Of a stretch of DNA of 64,000 nucleotides, positions 53,558 to 62,170 are shown one piece after another. Every line of letters begins with the position of its first letter. Position 1 is the first letter of the stretch. The stretch lies in assembly GCA_016713875.1 (NCBI GenBank), contig JADJOI010000003.1:868001-932000 (forward strand), written 5' to 3'. The translations under genes were made by a program, and so were the position numbers. The notes below the pieces were generated by a model. That model ran no database searches. It saw only the letters and a list, made by a program, of their open reading frames with translations, and had not been told where the DNA came from. This DNA comes from Flavobacteriales bacterium (GTDB lineage Bacteria > Bacteroidota > Bacteroidia > Flavobacteriales_F > PHOS-HE28).

Positions 53558-54683
53558 AAGGAGCCTCGGGGTCGAATCCCTTCAGCAGCGCCGCGGCGCG
53601 TTCGGCCGCCTTGGCGATGAGCAGGCTGCGCACGGAGGCACCCCGGCCCAGATCCTGCTTGGCCACATGCACGAGCTCCGACCGGTGGATGCGGCCGGTG
53701 CCGACGTCCATCAGGTTCACCTGCATCTCCAGGTGCCTCCCGAGGCCTTCCTCATACCGCAGCAGCTTGGTCATCAGCACGTAGCGGGCGCCCAACAGCT
53801 GGCCGGCCCGCGCGGCGGAGCGTTCGTCATAGATGCCGTCCAGCGCCCGCTGCTGTTCGGCGAGCAGGGTTTCGGTCTGCTCCCGGGCCACCAGCACCAT
53901 GAACGGGTCGCGCAGGGCCAGAAGCTCCTCTTTGATGGCAGTGGCAAGGGCGGGAGGCACACCGTTCACCCGGGCCGCATAGGTGGCACGGGCGGCGATG
54001 CCCTGCTCCTCCACCGCCACCAGGGCCAGGGTGTAGCTGGCGTTGGCACGGGCCGCATCGCGCAGCGAACGGGCATCCTTGTACGCGGGATCTTCGGCGA
54101 GCAGCGCGTCAAGGCCGGCATGCGCCTCGCGCCAGCGGCCTTCCTGGTAGGCCCTGCGGGCCAGGCGGTACTTCGGCACCAGTTCGGCCATGCGAAGCAG
54201 GTAAGGGGCTTCGGCGTGGTCGGGCTCCAGGGTCAGCACCTCGTTCAGCAGCTCGCGGCACGGCTGGAAGCGCTCCTCTTCGAAGGCCTGAAGCGCACGC
54301 TCGTACAACCCCGCCACGTGCGATCGCCGGGCCTCCAGACGCCGCTCCTCCACCTGCGGCTCCCGCCGCAGGACGAGGCCTTCCGCGGTGGCGCGAGCGG
54401 CGAACTCGTTCACGGTGCGCCACCGCTGCTCGCCCAGCTCGTGGTCACCGGCGAGGAAGGCGCTGGACGCCGCGGCTTCCAGCTGCATCAGCACCTGCTG
54501 ACCCGTCCGCTGCGCACCGGCACGCGCCCTGGCATGTCCCGGTCGCTCCAGCATCGCGGTGCGGTAGGAGGAGAATGCCGCTTCGGGATCGCCGGCCCGC
54601 TCGGAACGTTCACCCTCCTTCGCCAGGCGACCGGCCCCCGAACAGGCGGCCAGCACGAACAGCAGGGGGAGCAGTGCACGCAT
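53556..54683 (-). CDS. TPR-containing lipoprotein
   Basis: A 375-residue protein with a lipoprotein signal (LLFVLAACSG). The first 60% consists of helical repeats of TPR type (for example RAGDPEAAFSSYRTAMLERPGHA and LYERALQAFEEERFQPC). The C-terminal part resembles a CsgG/LpoB-type domain (LGARYVLMTKLLRYEEG ... VNLMDVGTGRI). It is probably tethered to a membrane and acts as an assembly or scaffold factor. CATCTTCG lies 4 nt before the ATG. Confidence 0.78.
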   Translation of the reverse strand: MRALLPLLFVLAACSGAGRLAKEGERSERAGDPEAAFSSYRTAMLERPGHARARAGAQRTGQQVLMQLEAAASSAFLAGDHELGEQRWRTVNEFAARATAEGLVLRREPQVEERRLEARRSHVAGLYERALQAFEEERFQPCRELLNEVLTLEPDHAEAPYLLRMAELVPKYRLARRAYQEGRWREAHAGLDALLAEDPAYKDARSLRDAARANASYTLALVAVEEQGIAARATYAARVNGVPPALATAIKEELLALRDPFMVLVAREQTETLLAEQQRALDGIYDERSAARAGQLLGARYVLMTKLLRYEEGLGRHLEMQVNLMDVGTGRIHRSELVHVAKQDLGRGASVRSLLIAKAAERAAALLKGFDPEAP

Positions 54684-54687
54684 GGGG

Positions 54688-54695
54688 CGAAGATG
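54688..54695 (-). promoter_or_regulatory. -7 box, 4 nt before the TPR lipoprotein gene
   Basis: CATCTTCG, then CCCC, then ATG (minus strand). Confidence 0.5.
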
Positions 54696-54736
54696 GCACA
54701 GCGAACCGCATGCCGGACCGCGCTTGCACCCGGCCG

Positions 54737-54744
54737 TATGTTTG
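54737..54744 (+). promoter_or_regulatory. -7 box, 4 nt before the FecD-like permease gene
   Basis: TATGTTTG, then CCCG, then ATG at 54749. Divergent from the box at 54688-54695. Confidence 0.55.
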
Positions 54745-54748
54745 CCCG

Positions 54749-55762
54749 ATGCGTCCCGTCGGTGCTCTGGCCGCCGCGCTCCTCGCGCTGTCGGCCCTGC
54801 TGCTGTTGCATCTGGGCACGGGGCCTGTCCCGGTCCCGATGCGTGAGGCCGTGCGCGCGCTCCTGGGCCTCTCCGGCGTCGATCCGGCGCTCATCACGGT
54901 GGTGCGCGAGGTCCGGCTTCCTTCCGCACTGACGGCCATGCTCGTGGGCGCCGCTCTGGCATGCAGCGGTGCGGTGATGCAGACACTGTTCGCCAATCCG
55001 CTCGCGGGCCCGAGCGTGCTGGGCGTCAGCTCCGGCGCGGGCTTGGGCGCGGCCCTGATCCTGCTGGTGCCCGGCCTTTCCACGGCGCTGGGTACCGCGG
55101 CCGACGGCGCCCTTGTGCTGGCCGCATTCGCCGGTGCGCTGGTGGTGCTTCTGGGCATCGTGTACGCCGACAGGCGTCTGGGGGACCCGGTCACGCTCCT
55201 CATCCTGGGCCTCATGGTGGGGCACCTCAGCGGCGCCCTCGTCAGCGTGCTTGAGGTGGCGGCCGGAGAGGGCTCCCTGCGGGGCTTCGTGCTGTGGGGC
55301 ATGGGCTCCTTCGCCGGCGTGGGCCTGGACCGGATGCCGTGGCTCGTGCTGCCCATCGCGGTCGGGCTGCTGCTGGCCCTGGGGCACGTCCGCATGCTGG
55401 ATGCCCTGCTGCTCGGGGAGGAGTATGCCCGGTCCATGGGCGTAGGGGTGCGTGCTGCGCGCACCCGCCTGATCCTGGCCACCGGCCTCATGGCCGGCGC
55501 GTCCACCGCGTTCTGCGGCCCCATCGCCTTCATCGGGCTGGCCACCCCGCACCTGGCCCGCGCGGTGCTTCGCTCGGCGGACCACGGCCTGATCCTGCCC
55601 GGCAGCGCCCTGCTCGGCGCCCTGCTGGCGTTGGCCTGCGATATCCTGGTGCGCCGTGTGGACGGATTGCCGCTCAACGCCATCACCTCGCTGATCGGTG
55701 CGCCGGTGGTGGTATGGGTGCTGTGGAGCGGACGGCGCTGGGCGCGAATGGCCACCGGATGA
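54749..55762 (+). CDS. Iron/cobalamin ABC transporter permease (FecCD/BtuC family)
   Basis: A 337-residue permease with about ten transmembrane helices. The family motifs VREVRLPSALTAMLVGAALACSGAVMQ, NPLAGPSVLGVSSGAGLG and GPIAFIGLATPHLAR are clear. It would move iron-siderophore, heme or cobalamin across the inner membrane. The ATPase gene overlaps its end by ATGA. A periplasmic binding protein is not present in the window, so the substrate cannot be told. Confidence 0.93.
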   Translation: MRPVGALAAALLALSALLLLHLGTGPVPVPMREAVRALLGLSGVDPALITVVREVRLPSALTAMLVGAALACSGAVMQTLFANPLAGPSVLGVSSGAGLGAALILLVPGLSTALGTAADGALVLAAFAGALVVLLGIVYADRRLGDPVTLLILGLMVGHLSGALVSVLEVAAGEGSLRGFVLWGMGSFAGVGLDRMPWLVLPIAVGLLLALGHVRMLDALLLGEEYARSMGVGVRAARTRLILATGLMAGASTAFCGPIAFIGLATPHLARAVLRSADHGLILPGSALLGALLALACDILVRRVDGLPLNAITSLIGAPVVVWVLWSGRRWARMATG

Positions 55763-56430
55763 CGAGCACGACGCTGCATACCGAGGAGTTGGTGATCGGG
55801 CATGCGCGCCGACCGTTGCGCCCGACCCTCGAGCTGCTCTTGCGGCCGGGCACCGTCACGGCCCTGCTGGGCAACAACGGTTCGGGCAAGTCCACGCTGT
55901 TGCGGACCCTTTCGGGAGCACTGCCGACGATCTCCGGACGCGTGCTTCTCAACGGTCGACCGGTGCACGGCATGACGGAGCGCGATCGGGCCCGCCAGGT
56001 GGCCGTGGTGCTGGCCCACCGCCCGCGCACCGGCCTGATGCGGGCGAAGGAGGTGGTGCGCCTCGGCCGCGTGCCGTGGAGCGCGGGCTGGTTCCGGGCA
56101 CACGCCGATGATCACGCCCTGGTCCTTCAGGCCATGGCGCATACCGGCACGGCGGCGCTGGCCGACAGGCTGTTCAACGAGCTCAGCGACGGCGAGGCAC
56201 AACGTGTGCTGATCGCCCGCGCCCTCGCGCAGGACGCGCCGGTGCTGTTGCTGGACGAACCCACGGCCTACCTCGACGTCAGCCAGCGCGCGGTGCTGAT
56301 GCAGCTGCTGCGCCGAACGGCACGGGAGCGCGGCCTCACCGTCCTGCTGGCCACGCACGACCTGCAGCAGGCGCTGGACAGCACGGACGCCGCGCTGGTC
56401 CTCGGCCGGGACGGGACCTTCTTCCATTGA
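55759..56430 (+). CDS. FecE/BtuD-like ABC ATPase, truncated by a premature TGA
   Basis: A 223-residue ABC ATPase with Walker A GNNGSGKST, signature LSDGEAQRVL, Walker B VLLLDEPTAY and H-loop ATHDLQQAL. It energises the permease encoded before it. The stop at 56428-56430 comes early: in the same frame coding continues through EEAVRSGAIAGAFAVDG and LRFDAEHRVF to a second TGA at 56530-56532, which resembles the normal C-terminus and gives the usual length of about 257. All catalytic motifs precede the TGA, so partial activity is possible. Confidence 0.87.
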   Translation: MTSTTLHTEELVIGHARRPLRPTLELLLRPGTVTALLGNNGSGKSTLLRTLSGALPTISGRVLLNGRPVHGMTERDRARQVAVVLAHRPRTGLMRAKEVVRLGRVPWSAGWFRAHADDHALVLQAMAHTGTAALADRLFNELSDGEAQRVLIARALAQDAPVLLLDEPTAYLDVSQRAVLMQLLRRTARERGLTVLLATHDLQQALDSTDAALVLGRDGTFFH

Positions 56431-56532
56431 CCTCCCGAGGAGGCTGTGCGGAGCGGTGCGATCGCGGGAGCCTTCGCGGTGGACGGGCTGAGGTTCGATG
56501 CGGAGCACCGGGTCTTCAGGCCTCTGGAATGA

Positions 56533-56558
56533 CGAAGCCCCGGCAGGCCGGGGCTTCG
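56533..56558. terminator. Bidirectional terminator hairpin
   Basis: CGAAGCCCCGGC-AG-GCCGGGGCTTCG, perfect 12-bp arms, between the convergent ABC ATPase and mscL genes. It begins right after the second TGA of the extended ATPase frame, which supports that frame as the original end. Confidence 0.8.
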
Positions 56559-56578
56559 CGATGGGACAGCAGGACCGC

Positions 56579-57007
56579 TTACTTGCGCAGCGAGTCGCGG
56601 ATCTCCATGAGGAGCTTCTCCTCGTTGCTGGGGCCTGGCGGCGGGGGCGCCGGCTCCGCCTTCTTCATCTTATTCACGGCCTTCACCACCATGAAGATGG
56701 CGAACGCCACGATGAGGAAGTCGATGATCACCGTGATGAACGCGCCGTACTTCACGGAAACTTCGGCGACCGCTGGTGTCACCACCGCCCCGGCGGCATC
56801 CTTCACCTCCGCCACACCGTGTTGGATCACCCACTTCAGCTCCTTGAAGTCGACACCGCTGGTGAGCATGCCCACAAGAGGCATCACCATGCCGTCCACG
56901 AAGCCGCTGACGACCTTTCCGAAGGCGCCGCCCATCACGAACGCGACCGCCGTGTCCACCAGGTTGCCGCGCATCGCGAACTCCTTGAACTCCTTCATCA
57001 TGCTCAT
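56579..57007 (-). CDS. mscL: Large-conductance mechanosensitive channel
   Basis: MscL opens under membrane tension to release solutes on hypo-osmotic shock. The 142-residue protein has the N-terminal amphipathic helix and TM1 (FKEFAMRGNLVDTAVAFVMGGAFGKVV), a periplasmic loop, TM2 (GAFITVIIDFLIVAFAIFMVVK) and a charged C-terminal helix (NEEKLLMEIRDSLRK). The start MSMMKEF is chosen; two other ATGs are within three codons. A TAGCTTCG box lies about 35 nt upstream. Confidence 0.96.
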   Translation of the reverse strand: MSMMKEFKEFAMRGNLVDTAVAFVMGGAFGKVVSGFVDGMVMPLVGMLTSGVDFKELKWVIQHGVAEVKDAAGAVVTPAVAEVSVKYGAFITVIIDFLIVAFAIFMVVKAVNKMKKAEPAPPPPGPSNEEKLLMEIRDSLRK

Positions 57008-57079
57008 GGTCAACAGGGGTTGATTGGTTTGGGTTATGAGGCGAAGCTAGCGATCGGCGCGATGTGGCCTGCGTGGTGA

Positions 57080-57574
57080 TCAGCGTGACGCGAACCGGTA
57101 GTGGTCTTCCTGCGGTGTGCCCTTCGCCAGGCCCGAGACGACCGCATGCCAACCGGACCCTTCACGGAAATAGCGGATGTGCTGGGGGAAGTCGTGCGCC
57201 AGGTTGGTGAAGTGCAGGGTGTCACCCCCGGCGGGCACGGCGTTGAAGTCCGTCCACTCGCCATTGTTCTGCCCGCCGGGCAGAGCGGAATACACCAAGG
57301 TTCCCCCGCGCCGCATCAGCTTCAGCCCTTCGATGAACACCGTGTCCGCGCCGGCCAGCACGCGGCCCGCTCCGGACAGCGTGCTGTCGTCCACCTGCGT
57401 CCAGGCCTCCACCACCGTAAAGGTGTCGCTGCTGGTGCTGTCCACCCAGTCGCCTAGCAGGGTGCGGGCGAGGTCCCACCCGTCCTTCGACGCCTCGGCG
57501 AGCGCGGCGGACGGGGGCTGACAGCCGGGCAGGAGGGTAAGCAGGATGAGCAGGGAGTGGAGCGTGGTCCTCAT
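57080..57574 (-). CDS. DUF6265 family lipoprotein
   Basis: A 164-residue protein with a lipoprotein signal (LLTLLPGCQ). The domain begins LLGDWVDS and has the family end HFTNLAHDFPQHIRYFREG, a lipocalin-like fold seen in Bacteroidota and annotated DUF6265. The function is unknown. Its ATG overlaps the stop of the thioesterase gene (ATGA). Confidence 0.8.
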   Translation of the reverse strand: MRTTLHSLLILLTLLPGCQPPSAALAEASKDGWDLARTLLGDWVDSTSSDTFTVVEAWTQVDDSTLSGAGRVLAGADTVFIEGLKLMRRGGTLVYSALPGGQNNGEWTDFNAVPAGGDTLHFTNLAHDFPQHIRYFREGSGWHAVVSGLAKGTPQEDHYRFASR

Positions 57575-57990
57575 GTCAGGGTCTCGATGGCAGCGCGGAT
57601 GGGGGCGGGGATGGGCACCTTATGACCCTTGGCATAGTCATACATCACCTGCACGCTGGTGCCTTCGGCCAGCAGGGAGCCTCCGGCATCGGTGAGGCGG
57701 TAGGCCAGGGTGAAGCTGGTGGTGCCCACATGCACCGCGCCGGTCCGGATGTGGAGCGTGGCGGGCCAGTGCACCGGGTACTTGAAGTCACAGGTGGTGC
57801 TCGCCAGGATCACGCCGATGCCGTGCTCGGCGTGCGAGCGCAGCGCCCCGATGCGGTCCAGATAGTGCATGCGCACGCTCTCCATCCAACGGAAGTAGAC
57901 CACGTTGTTCACGTGGCCGAAGAGGTCCTGCTCGCCCCAGGCGACGGTGATGTCGAGCCCGATGGGCAGATCGCGGTCGGCTGCGCTCAC
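57571..57990 (-). CDS. Acyl-CoA thioesterase (4-hydroxybenzoyl-CoA thioesterase fold)
   Basis: A 139-residue hot-dog-fold protein. The active-site loop is AWGEQDLFGHVNNVVYFRWME (Asp/Gln-x-x-x-x-x-H-V-N-N), typical of YbgC/FadM-type acyl-CoA thioesterases. It may release fatty acids or aromatic acids from CoA. It is coupled to the DUF349 gene upstream (ATGA) and the DUF6265 gene downstream. Confidence 0.88.
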   Translation of the reverse strand: MSAADRDLPIGLDITVAWGEQDLFGHVNNVVYFRWMESVRMHYLDRIGALRSHAEHGIGVILASTTCDFKYPVHWPATLHIRTGAVHVGTTSFTLAYRLTDAGGSLLAEGTSVQVMYDYAKGHKVPIPAPIRAAIETLT

Positions 57991-59729
57991 GCCTGTCGCA
58001 GCTCCTTCACCAGCTGCTTGTGCTGTTCGCGCAGGCGCTCCACATCACGACGGGTGCGGTCGGCCTGCTTCTCCAGTTCCTTCCGCATGGCCTCGCCGCT
58101 GGCGCTCTTGAAGTTGAACATGCCCATCTTGTTCTCGAACTGGCGCAGCTCGTTCTCCAGCTCCTCGATCTTGCGTTTCACGAAGCGGGTCTCTCGCTCG
58201 ATACGGTCACGGCCGTCGGGCGCGCTCTTGAGGCTCTCCACGTGGTCGTGGAACTGGGCACGCCGGCGCTCTTCGCCTTCCACCTTCAACTGGCCGTAGT
58301 GCTTGTCCAGCGCCGCCCGGTAGCGGTCCTGCAGGGTGTCGAAGTGCTTGGGGGACACCCGGCCGCATTCCAGCCAGCGCCTGCTGAAGGTCTTCAGGGT
58401 GTCCAGGTCGGCATTGCGGTCGCTGGTGAGGGCGAAGCCTTCCAGCTCCGCCAGCAGGGCTTCGCGGGCCTTGAGGTGCTCGGCCTGCTCGCCGTCCAGC
58501 TTGTCGAAGTGGGCCTTGCGGGCGGCGAAGAAGCCGTCGCACGCCTCGCGGAACCGGTTCCACAGCTTCTGCTCGTCGCGCGGACCGGCCGACCCCGCCC
58601 CCCTCCACTGTTGCTGCAGGGACTTCAGATTGTCGGCGGTCTGCCGCCATTCGGTGCTGTCCTTCAGGGCCAGCGCCTGGTCCAGCAGGGCCTGCTTTTT
58701 CTCACGCGCACCCTTGAACTGGTCCTTCAGGGTGTCGAAGTACTGCTTCTTCCGGTCGAAGAAGGCGTTGCAGGTGTTGCGGAACTCCTTCCAGATGCGC
58801 TCGTTGTCCTTCTTGGTGGCGAAGCCGATGGACTTCCAGGCGTTCTGCGCCTCCAGCACCTGGTCGGTGAGGGCCTTCCAATCCTTCACGGCCACCTCGG
58901 CGCTCTGGTCCACCAGGGCCTGCACTTTGTCGATCAGGGCCTGTTTGGCGGCCAGGTTGGTCTCGTGCTCGGTACGGCGGGCCTTGTAGTACTCGTGGAT
59001 GCGCTCGTACACCACGCGGGTGGCGTTCCAAAAGCGGTCGCGGACGGTCTCCCATTCCTCCTTCACCACCGGGCCGATCTGGTGCCACTTCTCCTGGTAG
59101 TCCTTCACCAGGGCCTCGGCCTCCTTCACGCTGTCCACGCGTTGCACGGCCTCCATGTCGGCGATCAGGGCCTGTTTCAGCGCGGTGTTCTTCTTCAGGT
59201 CGTGGTCGCGCAGCTCCTTGTAGATGCGGATGTGGTAGAAGAAGTCGTCCAGCAGGTGGGCGTAGTCGCGCTGCAGGTCACGGTAGGCCTGCTGGGGCAC
59301 GGGGCCGATGGTCTTCCACTTCTCCTGCAGGTCCTTGAAGCGCTGGAACGCGCTGCCGATGTTCTCCTCCTGATGGATGAGGGCTTTGAGCTCCTCCATC
59401 ACGGCCAGCTTGGCGGCCAGGTTGTCGGCCTCCTCCTTGGCCTTGCGACGGCGCACATCGTTCACCTTCGTGTGGAAGGCGTCCACCAGCTGTTTGAACC
59501 GCTTGTCGTCCTCGTCGCCCAGCGGCGCTGATTCAATGGGGACCTGCGCGGGTGCATCGGCACCCTCGGCAGGCGGTTCTCCCGCGGCCACGGTGGCGGC
59601 ATGCTGGGCCTCGGCCACCAGCGCCTCATAGCTCTCCTTCACGGCATCCACCAGCTCAGCGGTGTGCTCCAGGTCTTCGTTCTGGAGCAGCGCCTCCATT
59701 CGGGCGATAAGCTCCGCTTTCGTGGTCAT
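57987..59729 (-). CDS. DUF349 domain-containing protein
   Basis: A 580-residue, strongly charged, helical protein with five to six copies of the DUF349 repeat, recognisable by W-K-x-I-G-x-V and F-W-x-x-x-x-x-x-x-x (for example EKWKTIGPVPQQAYRD, EKWHQIGPVVKEEWETV, WKSIGFATKKDNERIW). It closes with a coiled coil (KRKIEELENELRQFENKM). The function is unknown; a cytoplasmic scaffold is plausible. The ATG 59729 is used because TATCTTTG lies 37 nt upstream. First gene of a three-gene coupled unit. Confidence 0.9.
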   Translation of the reverse strand: MTTKAELIARMEALLQNEDLEHTAELVDAVKESYEALVAEAQHAATVAAGEPPAEGADAPAQVPIESAPLGDEDDKRFKQLVDAFHTKVNDVRRRKAKEEADNLAAKLAVMEELKALIHQEENIGSAFQRFKDLQEKWKTIGPVPQQAYRDLQRDYAHLLDDFFYHIRIYKELRDHDLKKNTALKQALIADMEAVQRVDSVKEAEALVKDYQEKWHQIGPVVKEEWETVRDRFWNATRVVYERIHEYYKARRTEHETNLAAKQALIDKVQALVDQSAEVAVKDWKALTDQVLEAQNAWKSIGFATKKDNERIWKEFRNTCNAFFDRKKQYFDTLKDQFKGAREKKQALLDQALALKDSTEWRQTADNLKSLQQQWRGAGSAGPRDEQKLWNRFREACDGFFAARKAHFDKLDGEQAEHLKAREALLAELEGFALTSDRNADLDTLKTFSRRWLECGRVSPKHFDTLQDRYRAALDKHYGQLKVEGEERRRAQFHDHVESLKSAPDGRDRIERETRFVKRKIEELENELRQFENKMGMFNFKSASGEAMRKELEKQADRTRRDVERLREQHKQLVKELRQA

Positions 59730-59766
59730 GGTCAACTGCGGCCGACCGCTCAGGCGCACCGCCGAC

Positions 59767-59774
59767 CAAAGATA
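59767..59774 (-). promoter_or_regulatory. -7 box of the DUF349-thioesterase-DUF6265 operon
   Basis: TATCTTTG, an exact TAnnTTTG match on the minus strand, 37 nt before the ATG. Confidence 0.6.
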
Positions 59775-59801
59775 GACGGCCCTTTTGGAACGGGGCGCGC
59801 G

Positions 59802-61268
59802 CTAGACGGCCAGCCCGAGCACGCACACATCGTCCATCTGCTCGTGGGCGCCCTTCCAGGCGTCGAACGCGCGCTCGAGCTCCTCGGCCTGCAGGGCCAG
59901 CGGAAGGTGCTGGTGCTGCTGCAGGATGGCGCTCAGCCGCGTGGCCATGAACTTGCGGCCGTCGGGCCCGCCGAACTGGTCCACGTAGCCGTCGCTGAAC
60001 AGGTAGATGCGGTCGCCGGCATGGTACGCCAGGCGATGCACGGTGAAGCGGCGTTCCGCATCATGCTGGTTGCCACCGATCGGCCGGCGGTCGCCGTTGA
60101 TCACGGTGAGCTGGCCATCGTGCATCCAATACAGGGGCCGGAAGGCACCGGCGAAGAGGATCTCGCGCTGGGCGCGGTCCACCCGGCACAAGGCGATGTC
60201 CATGCCGTCCCCCGCTCCCAGGTGTTCACCGCGCTGGTTCAAGGCCTGGATCATCCGCTGATTGAGCAGGGCCAGCAGCTCGGCCGGGTCCTTGTCCGGA
60301 TGCTGGGTCACCAGCTCGTTGAGCAGCGAACAGCCGATGGCGGCCATCATGGCGCCGGGAAGGCCATGCCCGGTGCAGTCCGCCTGGGCCACCAGCCGCA
60401 CATGCTCGCTGAGGCGGTGCACCCAATGGAAGTCGCCGCTTACCACGTCCTTGGGACGGTTGAGCACGAAGTGGTCATCGAAGAGCTCACCATAGCGCTC
60501 GGGCCGGGGGATGAGCGCCGATTGGATCTTGCCGGCGTAGGCGATGCTGTCGGTCACTCCATCATGCCGCTGCTGCAGCGCATTTCGCGCCTCTTCCTCC
60601 CGACGAACCAGGCCCCCCACGAACCGCATGAGGAAGCCGCCCACCAGGACCAAGGCCAGGGCCAGCAGTCCCACGTTGCGCCACAGGCGCCCCAGGGCCA
60701 GGGCATCGAGCTCCGCGGTGGGCAGCTCGGCCACCAGCGCGGCCACCACCTTGCCGCGGCCGTTGCGCACGGCATCGAAGGCCACCACATGGTCGTCCGC
60801 CAGCGCCCGGCCGGGGTCGATGCGGCCTTCGATGATGGTGGCGATGAGCGCGGCCTGGGCCGGACCGGTGTAAGCCTCGCGGAGCACCGGCGTTCCTGCG
60901 CTCGTCACCACCACCTGCAGTTCCTGTTTGCCGGCATCGTAGGCCACCAGGCGCAAGGGCAGGCTCAGCCGGTTGGCCTCGGCCGGCTTGCGCAGGTTCT
61001 CGTGCAGCACGTAGTACCAGGGGTCCTGGGCGTTGTGCAGCAGCATCCCGCGCGAGTCGTACTTCTCCAGCAGACGCGTCACCCGGCTGCCATCGAGGGC
61101 CGTGGCCAGCGTGCCGGTGATGCCGCTCAACCGCGCCACCGCCTCGTGCCGCAGGGTGCGCCGGGTGGCGGCATGCGACCAGGCCACCAGCGCCGCACCC
61201 ACGGTGAGCAGGGTGGCCAGGAGCACCAGCAGCACGGTGCGGGTGGTGGAAGGGCGGTGCAGGTCCAA
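59802..61268 (-). CDS. PP2C (SpoIIE-type) serine phosphatase with membrane sensor region
   Basis: A 488-residue protein with two transmembrane helices (residues about 11-30 and 205-225) bracketing an extracytoplasmic sensor domain, then a SpoIIE phosphatase domain. Metal-binding and core motifs are DVVSGDFHWV, QADCTGHGLPGAMM, GDGMDIALC and YLFSDGYVDQFGG. It would dephosphorylate an anti-sigma-antagonist-like partner in response to an external signal; such a partner is not in the window. The start is TTG at 61268. Confidence 0.9.
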   Translation of the reverse strand: MDLHRPSTTRTVLLVLLATLLTVGAALVAWSHAATRRTLRHEAVARLSGITGTLATALDGSRVTRLLEKYDSRGMLLHNAQDPWYYVLHENLRKPAEANRLSLPLRLVAYDAGKQELQVVVTSAGTPVLREAYTGPAQAALIATIIEGRIDPGRALADDHVVAFDAVRNGRGKVVAALVAELPTAELDALALGRLWRNVGLLALALVLVGGFLMRFVGGLVRREEEARNALQQRHDGVTDSIAYAGKIQSALIPRPERYGELFDDHFVLNRPKDVVSGDFHWVHRLSEHVRLVAQADCTGHGLPGAMMAAIGCSLLNELVTQHPDKDPAELLALLNQRMIQALNQRGEHLGAGDGMDIALCRVDRAQREILFAGAFRPLYWMHDGQLTVINGDRRPIGGNQHDAERRFTVHRLAYHAGDRIYLFSDGYVDQFGGPDGRKFMATRLSAILQQHQHLPLALQAEELERAFDAWKGAHEQMDDVCVLGLAV

Positions 61269-61369
61269 ACGCGGAGCGCCCGGGTGGTCCGGGCCGGGTG
61301 TTCATACGGGCCCGGACGGAGGTGGGTTGCCCCCGCCTGCCGAACTTCGCGCCGCATCAACGCGCACCC

Positions 61370-62140
61370 ATGAACGACGGCTACGTCAAGCACGCCGTGG
61401 CGGACGGCATCGCCACCGTCACCTTCCATCACCCCAAGAGCAACAGCCTGCCCGGGCATGTGCTGCGCGACCTGGCGGACGCCATCACCCGCATGGGCGC
61501 CGATCCGGCGGTGCGCGTCATCGTGCTGCGGAGCGACGGCGACAAGGCCTTCTGCGCCGGGGCCAGCTTCGATGAGCTGCTCACCATCGATACGGCCGCC
61601 AAGGGGCTGGCCTTCTTCAGCGGGTTCGCGCTCGTGATCAACGCCATCCGCACCGCGCCATGCCTGGTCATCGGCCGGGTGCATGGCAAGGCGGTCGGCG
61701 GTGGGGTGGGCCTGGCTGCGGCCTGTGATGTCAGCTATGCGCACAGCGGATCGAGCGGGCGTCTCAGCGAACTGGCCATCGGCATCGGCCCCTTCGTGGT
61801 GGGCCCGGCGGTGGAGCGCAAGGTGGGCACCGGGGCGTTCGGGTTCATGAGCTTCACCCCGGCGGCTTGGCGCGACGCGGAGTGGTGCCGGCAGCACGGC
61901 CTCTACCAGGCGGTGTTCGCCACGGTGGAGGAACTGGACAAGGCCTTGGACGCCCATGCCCGCGAGCTGGCCGCATACAGCCCGGATGCCATGCGCGACC
62001 TGAAGCGCGTGCTCTGGCACGGCACCGAGGATTGGGACAGCCTGCTCGCCGAGCGCGCAGCCACCAGCGGGCGGCTCATCCTCTCGGACTTTGCGGTGAA
62101 CGCCATCAACCGGTTCAAGGCCGAGGCGGCGAAGCGGTAG
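61370..62140 (+). CDS. Enoyl-CoA hydratase/isomerase family protein
   Basis: A 256-residue crotonase-fold protein. The oxyanion-hole segments are DKAFCAGASFDELL and HGKAVGGGVGLAAACDVSYA; the conserved Glu positions are partly changed (SELAIGIGPF), so the reaction is uncertain, perhaps methylglutaconyl-CoA or a related hydratase. It begins after GAACTTCG, 20 nt upstream. It is convergent with the paa genes and probably also acts on CoA thioesters. Confidence 0.85.
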   Translation: MNDGYVKHAVADGIATVTFHHPKSNSLPGHVLRDLADAITRMGADPAVRVIVLRSDGDKAFCAGASFDELLTIDTAAKGLAFFSGFALVINAIRTAPCLVIGRVHGKAVGGGVGLAAACDVSYAHSGSSGRLSELAIGIGPFVVGPAVERKVGTGAFGFMSFTPAAWRDAEWCRQHGLYQAVFATVEELDKALDAHARELAAYSPDAMRDLKRVLWHGTEDWDSLLAERAATSGRLILSDFAVNAINRFKAEAAKR

Positions 62141-62170
62141 TCCCAGGGGTCGGACGGGGAAGCCCCCGGC

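Noticed and set aside
58020..59531. 503-codon plus-strand frame opposite the DUF349 gene
   Set aside because: Shadow frame of a highly charged coiled-coil gene.
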